Below are positions 10,829 to 19,268 of a DNA stretch of 64,000 nt, one piece after another (within the stretch, counting starts at the first letter, position 1; each line of letters starts with the position of its first letter). The position numbers and the translations under genes are program-made. The notes below the pieces were generated by a model, which was not told the origin of the DNA, did not search any database, and saw only the letters and a list, made by a program, of their open reading frames with translations. Origin of the DNA: Flammeovirga sp. SJP92 (GTDB lineage Bacteria; Bacteroidota; Bacteroidia; Cytophagales; Flammeovirgaceae); NCBI RefSeq assembly GCF_001583495.1, contig NZ_LQAQ01000123.1, forward strand, positions 48,042 through 112,041. Reading direction: 5' to 3'.

Positions 10829-10869
10829 AAAAATGAACAACTGGTGAATACTGGTTGTTCATTTTTTTC
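10829..10869 (+). terminator. Terminator of the SusC/SusD operon
   Basis: ATGAACAAC pairs with GGTTGTTCAT around a short loop, with an A-run before and TTTTTTT after. It lies 26 bases past the stop of the surface lipoprotein. Confidence 0.85.
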
Positions 10870-10982
10870 TGAAAACTATTATAGCCCTTCTTTTCATTTG
10901 ATGTTCTAATTGATATTTGTATTATTAAATAAAAAACTTCTATTTTATGGTTTGAAACTATTAAAGCAATCTGTTTTTGTAT

Positions 10983-11810
10983 ATGTACTCTAAAAATATA
11001 TTCCTGATTTTATTCCTATTTTTTGTTCAATTTAGTTGTAAGAAAGCTAACCAAAATCAATTTACCACTCTAGAATGTAATCCTGAACCATTACCGCTAT
11101 ACGATAGTATTGTCGGGACTATTATGGATGATCATGGAATTCCACTAAGAGATACTTTATTGGACCTAATTGAACGTAAAACAACAGTATTTCAGCCTTG
11201 TAGAGAGATGATTTATCAAACCAAGTTCAGTGATAAAAACAATGAGATTATTTCGAGTGGTAGGATAAAAATGATGGCTACGGGCCGAAAATGGAAGTTT
11301 CAACCTGAAAAACAAGTGGAGGTTGCACTTCAATATGAATACACAGCCGAGGATTATGAAAAATGTAAGGAGCATCAACTCAATACAAAATTAGGTTTTG
11401 ATCACTGGATTAATGAAGCTACAGAAGGAGTAATTGAAAATGTAGAAAAAGTATGGATGCACCCTTTTAGGTTCAATCAATATACATTTACAGAAGTAGC
11501 GCCTTTTCCAGAAGTTATTTTTCCTTTAAGTATAGGGAAATCTTGGACTGGGCGATTGTCGCTTCAAGAAGGTTGGGGTGATTGGGAAAATTCATCTGGA
11601 TCATTCAAATATAAGGTGGTTGCCAGAGAAAATATAGGAACAAAATATGCCGAAATACAAAATTGCTGGAAGATTGAAAGTAAGGCTACGTACTCTTTTG
11701 GAGAATCAAAACTGAACTATTGGTTTCATGAAGAATTAGGTTTTGTGAAATTCGAGTATTTAAATTATGGTCATCAAAAGCTGATGATTGAATTAGCAGA
11801 AGTACATTAA
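10983..11810 (+). CDS. Unknown exported lipoprotein
   Basis: 275 residues from ATG 10983 (an in-frame TTG lies two codons upstream). The start MYSKNIFLILFLFFVQFSCKK is a lipoprotein signal. The remainder is mixed beta-rich sequence with a Trp-rich stretch in the second half (FPLSIGKSWTGRLSLQEGWG, then CWKIESKATY and YWFHEELGFVKFEY), which resembles lipid- or surface-binding beta-barrel proteins in style but matches no family I can name. The next gene begins two bases after its stop, so the two are probably co-transcribed. Confidence 0.7.
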   Translation: MYSKNIFLILFLFFVQFSCKKANQNQFTTLECNPEPLPLYDSIVGTIMDDHGIPLRDTLLDLIERKTTVFQPCREMIYQTKFSDKNNEIISSGRIKMMATGRKWKFQPEKQVEVALQYEYTAEDYEKCKEHQLNTKLGFDHWINEATEGVIENVEKVWMHPFRFNQYTFTEVAPFPEVIFPLSIGKSWTGRLSLQEGWGDWENSSGSFKYKVVARENIGTKYAEIQNCWKIESKATYSFGESKLNYWFHEELGFVKFEYLNYGHQKLMIELAEVH

Positions 11811-11811
11811 T

Positions 11812-12378
11812 ATGAAAACAATCAAATTTTTAATTTACATTGGTATTTCATGGTTTAGTATACATGAGTTATACACCATATTTGACGGGATATTTTCACA
11901 GCCTCAAAAAAGTGAATTTGCCATAATTTTTGGTAATACTGTAAACGAAGACGGGACATTGTCTAGACGTTTGGAGGAGAGAGTGAAGAAAGGATTAGAA
12001 TTATATAAATCAAATACAGTAGAAAAGCTTTTTGTAAGTGGTGGATTGGGAAAAGAGGGACATTATGAAGGGCAGAAAATGGCGGAGTACTTGATCCATA
12101 AAGGTGTTCCTGCCAATGCTATTTTTATAGATGATGAAGGAAATACTTCTTGGCTGACAGCATTAAACTTTAAAAAACAATTTCCCAACTGTAAATCAGT
12201 AGTGGTAGTTTCACAATTCTATCACATTACCAGATCAAAATTAGCGTTTCGAAAAATAGATATAGATCAAGTGTCAGGAGCAAGTCCGAATTATTTTGAG
12301 TGGAGAGATTTGTATGGTTTGTTCAGGGAATTTTTTGGTTTTTATAAATATTACTTCATTCTCAGTTTTGATCATTAA
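11812..12378 (+). CDS. YdcF/SanA/ElyC-family (DUF218) membrane-associated protein
   Basis: 188 residues with a short N-terminal membrane anchor. The DUF218 pattern is clear: FAIIFGNTVNEDGTLSRRLE near the start, then LFVSGGLGKEGHYEGQKMAEY, GVPANAIFIDDEGNTSW and VVVVSQFYHITRSKLAF. Family members (SanA, ElyC, YdcF in E. coli) are linked to envelope integrity and polysaccharide or lipid carrier metabolism, with no firmly agreed reaction. It starts two bases after the preceding lipoprotein gene, suggesting one envelope-related transcript. Confidence 0.85.
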   Translation: MKTIKFLIYIGISWFSIHELYTIFDGIFSQPQKSEFAIIFGNTVNEDGTLSRRLEERVKKGLELYKSNTVEKLFVSGGLGKEGHYEGQKMAEYLIHKGVPANAIFIDDEGNTSWLTALNFKKQFPNCKSVVVVSQFYHITRSKLAFRKIDIDQVSGASPNYFEWRDLYGLFREFFGFYKYYFILSFDH

Positions 12379-12651
12379 ATAGGTTATTCATCAAGTGAAA
12401 TAAATCTTTTTATAGCGTATATATATTATAGCGTGTTGTTTATGTGGTAGATAACTATTTCCTTTTATAGGAGACCTAATTTTCAGTTGGCATAATTGCA
12501 CTGTGTTACAGTAAATAATGTTCTAAAAATTAACATTAATTATGATAAATGATTAGTTAATAGAGTTGAATGTATCTAATTAGCAAGAGTACTATAACTA
12601 ATTAAAACCAATTACCTTAGCTAATTAAAGGTGATTAAAACACTTTATCTA

Positions 12652-14025
12652 ATGAGAAAACTAATAACTTCAATTCTATCCATTTGTATTATGCTGTCTT
12701 CTTGTACAAATGAAGACAAACCGGAACCTCAGCTTGAAGGAAATTTTAAACTCAATCTCTCTATCCTAGATGAAACCATTGTGGAAAAATCTAATGAGAG
12801 AATCTCAAGCGTATCAATCGATGACCTGCTGATCAGCATATATTCTGATGATTCAACAGCTGTGATTGAAGATGTTCCTTACAAGGATATGAGTAATGGA
12901 ATTTTACTAAGTGAAGGCTTTTACAAAGTAGAAGTCAATTATGGAACACCAAATGATTTCGTATTTGATAATCCTGTCTATTACGGAGAATCAACTTTTG
13001 AGGTTCTTCCAGGCCAAATTTCGCAAGTAAATGTCTCTGTATCTCTTGTGAATGCAAAGATTAAAATTGTATTTTCAGATACTCTTCAAAGTTTATATCC
13101 TGATATAAATGTCACAGTTCGTGCAGATACAATTCATTCAGTTGTTATTGATAAGGATGTTGATCAAATATTATATGTACTTCCACAACATATATATTTA
13201 GATGTAAATTATGAGACTGACCCAGAAGAAAACTGGTTGACGTTTCAGATTCCTAATGTAAGAAAGAATGACTTTTACCGTGTTACTTTTTCAGCAGTTA
13301 ATCAAGGTGGTAAATTCAGTTTAATTATTGAGGAAGAAAACATTATTGACCTCGATTTTAATGTTCCTGTTCAAGATGGATACATTTTACCAGTAAGTCC
13401 CGGAAGTGGTGACGATTCAACTTCGGTTGTTTTCCCTGATCATGTTGCACTAACTACGCAAGTAGGCTTTGATAATTTTGTTGAATTAGGAATTACTAAA
13501 ATTGAAGGAAGTCTGAGTATCAATACTGATGAAATTACAGATATAAGTAGGTTATCAACTTTAAGAGAGGTAACTGGCCATGTATATTTAACAGGTCTTT
13601 CAAGTATTGTGAATTTAGATGGTTTTAGAAATCTGAAAAAAATTGGTGGTGACCTTCGTGTATATGGTCAATTCCAGACAAAACTTGATGCCTTTTTGAA
13701 CTTTGCAGCTTTAGACTCTGTAAAAGGAGATCTTTACATAGCAAATCTTCCAGTAGAAGCAGAAAGCTTTGGTTTTTTATCTAATTTGAAATATGTAGGA
13801 GGAGACTTTGAAATTAGATCCTGCTATTTTCTATCATCCTTAACTGGTTTTGATGATTTAGATACAATTGAAGGTGATATAAATTTTGAAAATAATAAGC
13901 TTTTATCTGATTATTGTGATTTTGATCCTAATATTCTAATTAAAAATAGAGGTAGTTTTGCTTGTAGGAGTAATAAATATAATCCTTCAAGAACTTCTCT
14001 CGAAAATGGATTATGTAGGCAGTAA
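12652..14025 (+). CDS. Lipoprotein with DUF4493-like N-half and receptor-L-like C-half
   Basis: 457 residues from ATG 12652 (an in-frame GTG at 12631 is less likely). Signal: ITSILSICIMLSSCTNE. Residues about 30-220 resemble DUF4493 domains of Bacteroidota surface lipoproteins (GNFKLNLSILDE ... GFYKVEVNYG ... FEVLPGQISQVNVSVSLVNA). Residues about 270-440 contain repeats like those of receptor-L/BspA-type leucine-rich proteins: ITKIEGSLSINTDEITDISR, LREVTGHVYL, NLKKIGGDLRV, LDSVKGDLYI, LKYVGGDFEIRS, LDTIEGDINFE. Probably a surface adhesin or ligand-binding protein. No partner gene is adjacent; the 273 bases upstream show no convincing promoter. Confidence 0.75.
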   Translation: MRKLITSILSICIMLSSCTNEDKPEPQLEGNFKLNLSILDETIVEKSNERISSVSIDDLLISIYSDDSTAVIEDVPYKDMSNGILLSEGFYKVEVNYGTPNDFVFDNPVYYGESTFEVLPGQISQVNVSVSLVNAKIKIVFSDTLQSLYPDINVTVRADTIHSVVIDKDVDQILYVLPQHIYLDVNYETDPEENWLTFQIPNVRKNDFYRVTFSAVNQGGKFSLIIEEENIIDLDFNVPVQDGYILPVSPGSGDDSTSVVFPDHVALTTQVGFDNFVELGITKIEGSLSINTDEITDISRLSTLREVTGHVYLTGLSSIVNLDGFRNLKKIGGDLRVYGQFQTKLDAFLNFAALDSVKGDLYIANLPVEAESFGFLSNLKYVGGDFEIRSCYFLSSLTGFDDLDTIEGDINFENNKLLSDYCDFDPNILIKNRGSFACRSNKYNPSRTSLENGLCRQ

Positions 14026-14045
14026 GTAATCATATTATTAAAATA

Positions 14046-14096
14046 AAAAGTCATCTTTACCTTATACAATGACGATAAGGTGAAGATGACTTTTTT
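14046..14096. terminator. Bidirectional terminator between convergent genes
   Basis: AAAAGTCATCTTTACCTTA pairs with TAAGGTGAAGATGACTTTTT. It has A-runs on one side and T-runs on the other, so it can serve both the plus-strand lipoprotein gene and the minus-strand sulfatase gene. Confidence 0.85.
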
Positions 14097-14116
14097 ATGA
14101 ATAATACAATCTGAGA

Positions 14117-15670
14117 CTACTTCAAAATCAATTTCTGAGTCTTATTGTAATCTCCTCTTTTTTGTACAAACTCCTCCATCAACTGCTTTACCAATTCAGG
14201 GTTTTGAGAAGCAATGTCATTTTGCTGGAAAGGATCTTCCTTCAGGTTATAAAGTGAAATTTCCTCGTTATTACCCAGCTCAATATTGACTTTCTTGTTA
14301 ATCTTGGGCCCTTTGTAAGCTGGAATTAAAATATAATCACCTTTGCGGTAAGAAGTCCTTGTTGTTGCTTCAAGAATGATCGAAGACCTACCTTCTTTAC
14401 TTTCTCCTAATAAAGCAGGAAGAACATCTTGAGAATCACCCGTTCTTTCTTCACTGCCTACTAGTGATGCTAATGAACTGAATAAATCCAATTGGCTCAC
14501 TAGAGCATCAGATTTACCACTTTTGATTCTACCTTTCCAGTAAGTGATAAATGGAACGTGAGTACCGGCATCATATAAAGAGTATTTTCCACCTCGTAAT
14601 CCACCGCTAGGGCTATGATCACCTAATAGTTCAACTGCTTTATCATAGTAACCGTCATTCAATACAGGTCCGTTGTCTGAAGAGAAAATGATCATTGTGT
14701 TTTCTTCAATACCAGCTTCGCGAAGCGTTTTCAATAGCTCACCTACACACCAATCGGCCTCCAAAATCACATCACCTCTAGGACCTTTACCTGATTTGCC
14801 TACAAAACGAGGGTGGGGTGTTCTAGGAACATGAGGTTGTTGCATGGTATAAGTCAAGAAGAACGGTTTGTCCTCTTTAGCTTTTGCTGTGATATATGAT
14901 TTTACCTTGTTAAGGAAATGATCTGCCATATCCACATCATTCCATAGCGCCGCTTTTCCACCTTTCATATATCCAATTCTCGGAATACCGTTGACGATAG
15001 CTTGATTATGCCCATGATGCCATTTCATCTTCAACATCTCAGGGTTGTCAATGGCATTAGGCTCATCATCAAACTTTACATTATAATCAATTACAATAGG
15101 GTCATTTTTATCAAGGTTCACCACATCACCATCCTCAATATAAACAGTAGGTACACGATCTTGTGTAGCCGCCATGATATAGGAATAATCAAATCCGACC
15201 TCATTTGGTCCTGGTGAAATATGCTCGTTCCAGTTTTTGTCGGCTGTACCAAGTCCTAAGTGCCATTTACCGATAATGGCTGTTGAGTACCCGGCAGTTC
15301 TTAGCATTTTTGGAACAGTGGGTTGTTTCGTATCAATGATCAAAGGAGCGGTGCCTGGTAAAATCTTCAAGTTGTTTCTCCATGGGTAAGCACCCGTCAG
15401 TGCAGCGTATCTTGATGGTGTACAAGTGGCAGATGACGCATAGCCATTGGAGAAGTTAATACCATTGTTGGCTAAATAATCAATGTTAGGAGTTCTGAAA
15501 CCTTTGGCTCCGTTGGCACTGAAATCACCATAGCCAAGATCATCTAAATACACGAAAATGATATTTGGTTTAGTTTCTTTCTGCGACTCGTTGTTTGCCG
15601 TGGTTTGCTTCTGACACCCCATCGTTGCAAGCAAACCTAAAATAGTAATAAATAAGCTGTATTTTTTCAT
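14117..15670 (-). CDS. Lipoprotein formylglycine sulfatase, arylsulfatase A-like (S1 family)
   Basis: 517 residues. A lipoprotein signal ends at Cys19 (LGLLATMGCQ), so the enzyme is membrane anchored. Motifs are all intact: IFVYLDDLGYGD with Asp43-Asp44, the active-site C83-T-P-S-R87, IGKWHLG, QQPHVPRTPHP and SSDNGP ... LRGGKYSLYDAGTHVPF. It should hydrolyse sulfate esters at the cell surface or in the periplasm. It points away from the degenerate sulfatase homologue at 16744, with about 1 kb of repeat-bearing DNA between the two starts. Confidence 0.92.
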   Translation of the reverse strand: MKKYSLFITILGLLATMGCQKQTTANNESQKETKPNIIFVYLDDLGYGDFSANGAKGFRTPNIDYLANNGINFSNGYASSATCTPSRYAALTGAYPWRNNLKILPGTAPLIIDTKQPTVPKMLRTAGYSTAIIGKWHLGLGTADKNWNEHISPGPNEVGFDYSYIMAATQDRVPTVYIEDGDVVNLDKNDPIVIDYNVKFDDEPNAIDNPEMLKMKWHHGHNQAIVNGIPRIGYMKGGKAALWNDVDMADHFLNKVKSYITAKAKEDKPFFLTYTMQQPHVPRTPHPRFVGKSGKGPRGDVILEADWCVGELLKTLREAGIEENTMIIFSSDNGPVLNDGYYDKAVELLGDHSPSGGLRGGKYSLYDAGTHVPFITYWKGRIKSGKSDALVSQLDLFSSLASLVGSEERTGDSQDVLPALLGESKEGRSSIILEATTRTSYRKGDYILIPAYKGPKINKKVNIELGNNEEISLYNLKEDPFQQNDIASQNPELVKQLMEEFVQKRGDYNKTQKLILK

Positions 15671-16397
15671 TTCAAATAGTAAAAAAATAATAGTTCTTTT
15701 GAAGGAAGAAGACCTATTTTATGTAGATTATATCCACTGTCAACCTACCCATCAAAAGAATATAATACTTGATAAATAGTTCAAAAAGTAACACTTCAAC
15801 TTGCTGTGCTACTGAATACATTGTAAACCAAATTAACGTTAACTCTGAAGCACTCGTTTACTTTTGTCTTAGTACTTATTTGGACATTATTGATACAAAT
15901 GCTGACATTGTTTTCATTTTGTTCTCAACAAATTTAATGCTTTTGTCAAAGTAAAAACAGGTGTGTTTTGATCAAAAACAGCGACATTTTTCGTTATTCT
16001 CGCCTAATAGGACTTAAAATTACTCTTTTCCAAAGGCTTCTATTTTCAATCAAACGACACTTTCTAGTTTTCACACTTCAATATAATTTGACCTATTAGA
16101 ACACTATGCGATTGTCAATACAGAAAATGTCTGTTTCCATAAATACTCTTATTCTGACAGTTTTTATGGTGCTTTTGAATCAAATATTTCGATATAAGTA
16201 CTAAATCAAAAATAAATCATAGTTAATTCTATTTATTGTTTTTTTTGTATTTAAAAGGGAAGGATTTTCTTTTCGCTCTAAAATTGAATCATCCTAAATT
16301 ATAGGTTCAGATTGAAAATGATGTGCTTATTGATGCATCTTCCATAAAAAAAACGTATTATGTAAGTCAGAAATGATTTGGTAATTTTTCTATCGTT
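15671..16397. other. Intergenic region, promoter side of the sulfatase at 14117
   Basis: No convincing gene. A 60-codon open frame at 15769 lacks a ribosome site and family features. The stretch holds a copy of a dispersed repeat at 16196-16230 (AAGTACTAAATCAAAAATAA...), shared with 25661-25695. Short motifs such as GCTGACATTG, GCGACATTTT and TCTGACAGTTTT recur but were not resolved into a site. Confidence 0.4.
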
Positions 16398-16603
16398 AAG
16401 TACTAGGACAGAAGAAATGGAATAATAAATATACGTGCACCATGACTGAAGTCATGGGCAGGTGATACTGACTTCACCAACACTAAAGTGTTGCTTACGT
16501 TATCAACCTTCAAGACTTTAGTCTTGATTAGGTTGTCCTATCACCTGCCCATAGTTTTAACTATGGTGCAAGAAACACTCGTTTTCTTCTGTCCTAGTAC
16601 TTA
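16398..16603. mobile_element. 206-bp MITE-like inverted-repeat element with nested hairpins
   Basis: Perfect 21-bp terminal inverted repeats (TAAGTACTAGGACAGAAGAA plus one A at 16398-16418; reverse copy at 16583-16603). Inside is a second inverted repeat of about 31 bp (16437-16467 with 16539-16569), each arm itself forming a hairpin (CATGACTGAAGTCATG and CATAGTTTTAACTATG). Two more hairpins lie in the centre (CAACACTAAAGTGTTG and CAAGACTTTAGTCTTG). Hairpins of the ACTGAAGT type resemble subterminal structures of IS200/IS605 elements. There is no transposase inside, so movement would need a helper in trans. Confidence 0.65.
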
Positions 16604-16640
16604 GAATCAGGACTTGTATCGTCGTCCTTTGATTAAAAAG

Positions 16641-16659
16641 TGTTTCAAACATGCTCTAA
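16641..16659 (+). repeat. Copy of dispersed palindromic repeat
   Basis: TGTTTCAAACATGCTCTAA, lacking the first bases of the fuller form AGAGATGTTTCAAACATGCT. Other copies are at 19238, 27082, 47934, 59131 and 59569. It lies 85 bases before the gene at 16744. Confidence 0.6.
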
Positions 16660-16743
16660 GAAAAGCTTAACAAGCAGGAATAATAAGAACTCTTCAAAAT
16701 TAAATTATAAGCAAACCTTCTCTTCGAATCAAAACCAAATAGT

Positions 16744-18525
16744 ATGAAAAAGATAATTACAACATTACTTATCAGTCTATTGTATTCAAACGTATTATCA
16801 GCACAAAACCGTCCGAATATAGTGTTTATTTTAGCACATGATTTAGGCTGGTCAGACACAAGTTGCTATGGAAGTACGTTTTACAAAACAAAGTATATCG
16901 ATCAGTTAGCCGATTCAGGAATAAAGTATACAAGCGCTTATGCCAATTCACCTAATGGTACATCATCAAGGGCTTCAATCATCAGCGGTCAGGTAAATGC
17001 CAGAACAGGAATTTACAATGCAGTTGACGCAACACAGGGCCTGGCAAAATACAGATCAACCATTTCTCCAGCTAGTAAAAAGGAACTTCCATTAGATAAA
17101 TTTACGCTGGGTAATGCCTTGCAATATGCGGGCTATTCTACTGCGTTTTTTGGGAAATGGAATGTAGGAGAAGCAAGAGGATATCGCTTTAATGAAAGAG
17201 GGTTTGAAGAAGGTTTTCAAATCAACAAATCTATCCAAAATGAGCATGGGAACTTAGCAACTTATCCATCGTTAGAGGCAATTGAAAGTGAGAGTGGCGT
17301 CCGCTATTTGAAGGAGCAAACCTACTTGTCAGATTTTATTACGGATAATGCTGTGTCTTATATTGAAAGACATGCAAAAGACCACAAACCCTTTTTTATG
17401 ATGGTCTCACAGTTTTTTGTAAATGACTCTATTGAAGGGCCCGGGTCTTCTGTGGAAGAAGCAACAAAAAACTCAAAAATGAATCCAGATACTGAAATGA
17501 CAGCCATGACGCTTAATTTGGACAAATGTGTACAGCTGATCACCAAAAAACTCAGAGAAAAAGGAGTTTTAGAGAATACATTGATTGTATTTATGTCAGC
17601 CAATGGAGGAGTTTCGAATCTATTAAAAGGAGGAAAAAATAATGTATACGAAGGAGGTATTCGTGTGCCGTTGATTGTCAGCTGGCCCAATAAAATCAGA
17701 AAAGGGCAGGTGTCAGAGGATTTGATTGTGGGGACGGATTTGTATCCTACATTTCTTGAGATAGCGGGCATCAATAGTGATCAATACCAAAAGCAGAAGG
17801 AATATATCTTAGATGGAGAGAGCTTTAAAAATCAATGGTTGAAAAGGAAGTCAATAAACCGAAAGAAGCCTGTGGTATTTCATTTTCCAGCGTATGTACC
17901 TCACCCCGAAGAAACAGCAGAAGGACAGTGGATAGCTTCACCCATGGCGGCCGTCAATGATGGAGAATTCAAATTAATCATCCATTTGACTTCCAACAAG
18001 AAAGAATTATACAAACGCTCTGATGACATTGGTGAATACAAAGATCTGTCGTTGAAATTTCCCGAAAAAGTGAAATCACTCACCAAAGTATATGATCATT
18101 GGGTAGAAGAAACAGGTGCTTTAAAACCTGTAAAAAGAGAGGCTGTAGGCTTAGGATGGGGGAAAAGGCAATTTCAAGAAAACAATGAAGACCTCAAAAA
18201 AATCTTAAATGATGTATCTCCAAACCAGGGCATTGTACTGATGGATTATGTAGTCACTAAAAAAGACCAGAATACAGCCAAAGCAGTGATCCATGAAATT
18301 CTATACGAGTTGAACGGAAAGCCCATCAATTCATTAAAAGATCTCGAAAAGGTTGTCAGCACTTTGAAAATAGGAGATGATGTAATTTATAAATACAGTT
18401 ATTCAGGAAAACGAAAAAAAAGAACAATCAAAGTCACTGAGACCACCACTCATACTATCGATTTCCAATTGGACTCATGTACCGATACAAAATCAGTTTA
18501 CAGCCGAAGTGCCATTGATTTCTAG
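16744..18525 (+). CDS. Degenerate sulfatase homologue fused to a C-terminal PDZ-like domain
   Basis: 593 residues with a signal peptide ending SNVLSAQN. The sulfatase fold is readable throughout, but key positions differ from active S1 enzymes: AHDLGWSD at 31-38 has His32 where Asp is usual; the active-site block is P70-N-G-T-S-S-R76, with Gly72 where the formylglycine Cys/Ser belongs and Ser74 for Pro; GKWN140 replaces GKWH; MSANGG has Ala286 where the metal Asp is usual. Arg76, Lys138, Asn287 and Lys298 remain. From about residue 485 comes a PDZ-type segment (ILYELNGKPINSLKDLEKVV ... IGDDVIYKYSYSGKRKKRTI). It should not hydrolyse sulfate by the known mechanism; a binding or scaffold role is inferred. 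The reading frame is intact over its full length, so it looks retained rather than decayed. Confidence 0.85.
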   Translation: MKKIITTLLISLLYSNVLSAQNRPNIVFILAHDLGWSDTSCYGSTFYKTKYIDQLADSGIKYTSAYANSPNGTSSRASIISGQVNARTGIYNAVDATQGLAKYRSTISPASKKELPLDKFTLGNALQYAGYSTAFFGKWNVGEARGYRFNERGFEEGFQINKSIQNEHGNLATYPSLEAIESESGVRYLKEQTYLSDFITDNAVSYIERHAKDHKPFFMMVSQFFVNDSIEGPGSSVEEATKNSKMNPDTEMTAMTLNLDKCVQLITKKLREKGVLENTLIVFMSANGGVSNLLKGGKNNVYEGGIRVPLIVSWPNKIRKGQVSEDLIVGTDLYPTFLEIAGINSDQYQKQKEYILDGESFKNQWLKRKSINRKKPVVFHFPAYVPHPEETAEGQWIASPMAAVNDGEFKLIIHLTSNKKELYKRSDDIGEYKDLSLKFPEKVKSLTKVYDHWVEETGALKPVKREAVGLGWGKRQFQENNEDLKKILNDVSPNQGIVLMDYVVTKKDQNTAKAVIHEILYELNGKPINSLKDLEKVVSTLKIGDDVIYKYSYSGKRKKRTIKVTETTTHTIDFQLDSCTDTKSVYSRSAIDF

Positions 18526-18740
18526 AAAGTTACTTGTAGATGCTTACAAAACATCTTCTTAGGATGTGTAATTAGAAAGTCATTTAGGTGAGAGGAGTGA
18601 AATTTAGTTTTTGACTTCTAAGCCTAGAATTTTTTGCTTCGTTTTTTCATCCTTAGATTCAAAGTAGATGATAATTTAGTTTACAGTGTACCAAGACATA
18701 AAAATTCAACAAAATATCCCTAGAGAAAGGGGAGTTTACC

Positions 18741-19173
18741 ACGGTCTGTCCCCTTACCATGTGACGGTCTGTCCCCTTACCATGTGACGGTCTGTCCCCT
18801 TACCATGTGACGGTCTGTCCCCTTACCATGTGACGGTCTGTCCCCTTACCATGTGACGGTCTGTCCCCTTACCATGTGACGGTCTGTCCCCTTACCATGT
18901 GACGGTCTGTCCCCTTATCACGTGACGGTCTGTCCTCTTACCATGTGACGGTCTGTCCCCTTACCGTGTGACGGTCTGTCCCCTTACCGTGTGACGGTCT
19001 GTCCCCTTACCATGTGACGGTCTATCACCTTACCGTGTGACGGTCTGTCCCCTTACCATGTGATGGTCTGTCCCCTTACCATGTGACGGTCTATCACCTT
19101 ACCGTGTGACGGTCTGTCCCCTTACCATGTGACGGTCTATCACCTTACCACGTGACAGTCCATCACCTTTTTC
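18741..19173. repeat. Tandem array of a 23-bp unit, 18 full copies plus a partial
   Basis: The unit is ACGGTCTGTCCCCTTACC plus ATGTG, repeated head to tail from 18741 with exact 23-bp spacing (18764, 18787, 18810 and so on) and a partial copy from 19155. The first seven copies are identical; later ones carry changes, notably CTGTCCCC to CTATCACC and CCATG to CCGTG or CCACG. In CCGTG copies the junction ACCGTGTGACGGT is a perfect hairpin. The array is much richer in G+C than its surroundings. Because 23 is not a multiple of 3 and the unit contains TGA and, on the other strand, TAA, it cannot encode a repeat protein. There are no spacers, so it is not a CRISPR. Confidence 0.95.
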
Positions 19174-19189
19174 AATAGCATTAAAAAAA

Positions 19190-19223
19190 AATCCCACTTC
19201 CAAGCAAAACCTGAAAGTGGGAT
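19190..19223 (-). terminator. Terminator of the gene at 19269
   Basis: ATCCCACTTCC pairs with GAAAGTGGGAT; on the minus strand the stem is followed by nine T residues. It separates the helical-protein gene from the 23-bp array. Confidence 0.8.
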
Positions 19224-19237
19224 TCTTATTTATACTT

Positions 19238-19262
19238 AAGAGATGTTTCAAACATGCTCTAA
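19238..19262 (+). repeat. Copy of dispersed palindromic repeat
   Basis: Starts AAGAGATGTTTCAAACATGC and ends TCTAA. It folds as AGAG-ATGTTT against AAACAT-GCTCT with one bulged C. It lies seven bases past the stop of the minus-strand gene at 19269. Confidence 0.7.
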
Positions 19263-19268
19263 AATTGT

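Noticed and set aside
15769..15954. 61-codon open frame in the intergenic region
   Set aside because: Ser/Asn/Thr-rich composition is expected from A+T-rich non-coding DNA; no ribosome site.
16398..16603. Complete IS200/IS605 element
   Set aside because: The hairpins are similar in style, but no TnpA or TnpB coding sequence is present inside or beside it.
18741..19173. CRISPR array
   Set aside because: The units are directly adjacent with no unique spacers, and no cas gene is in the window.
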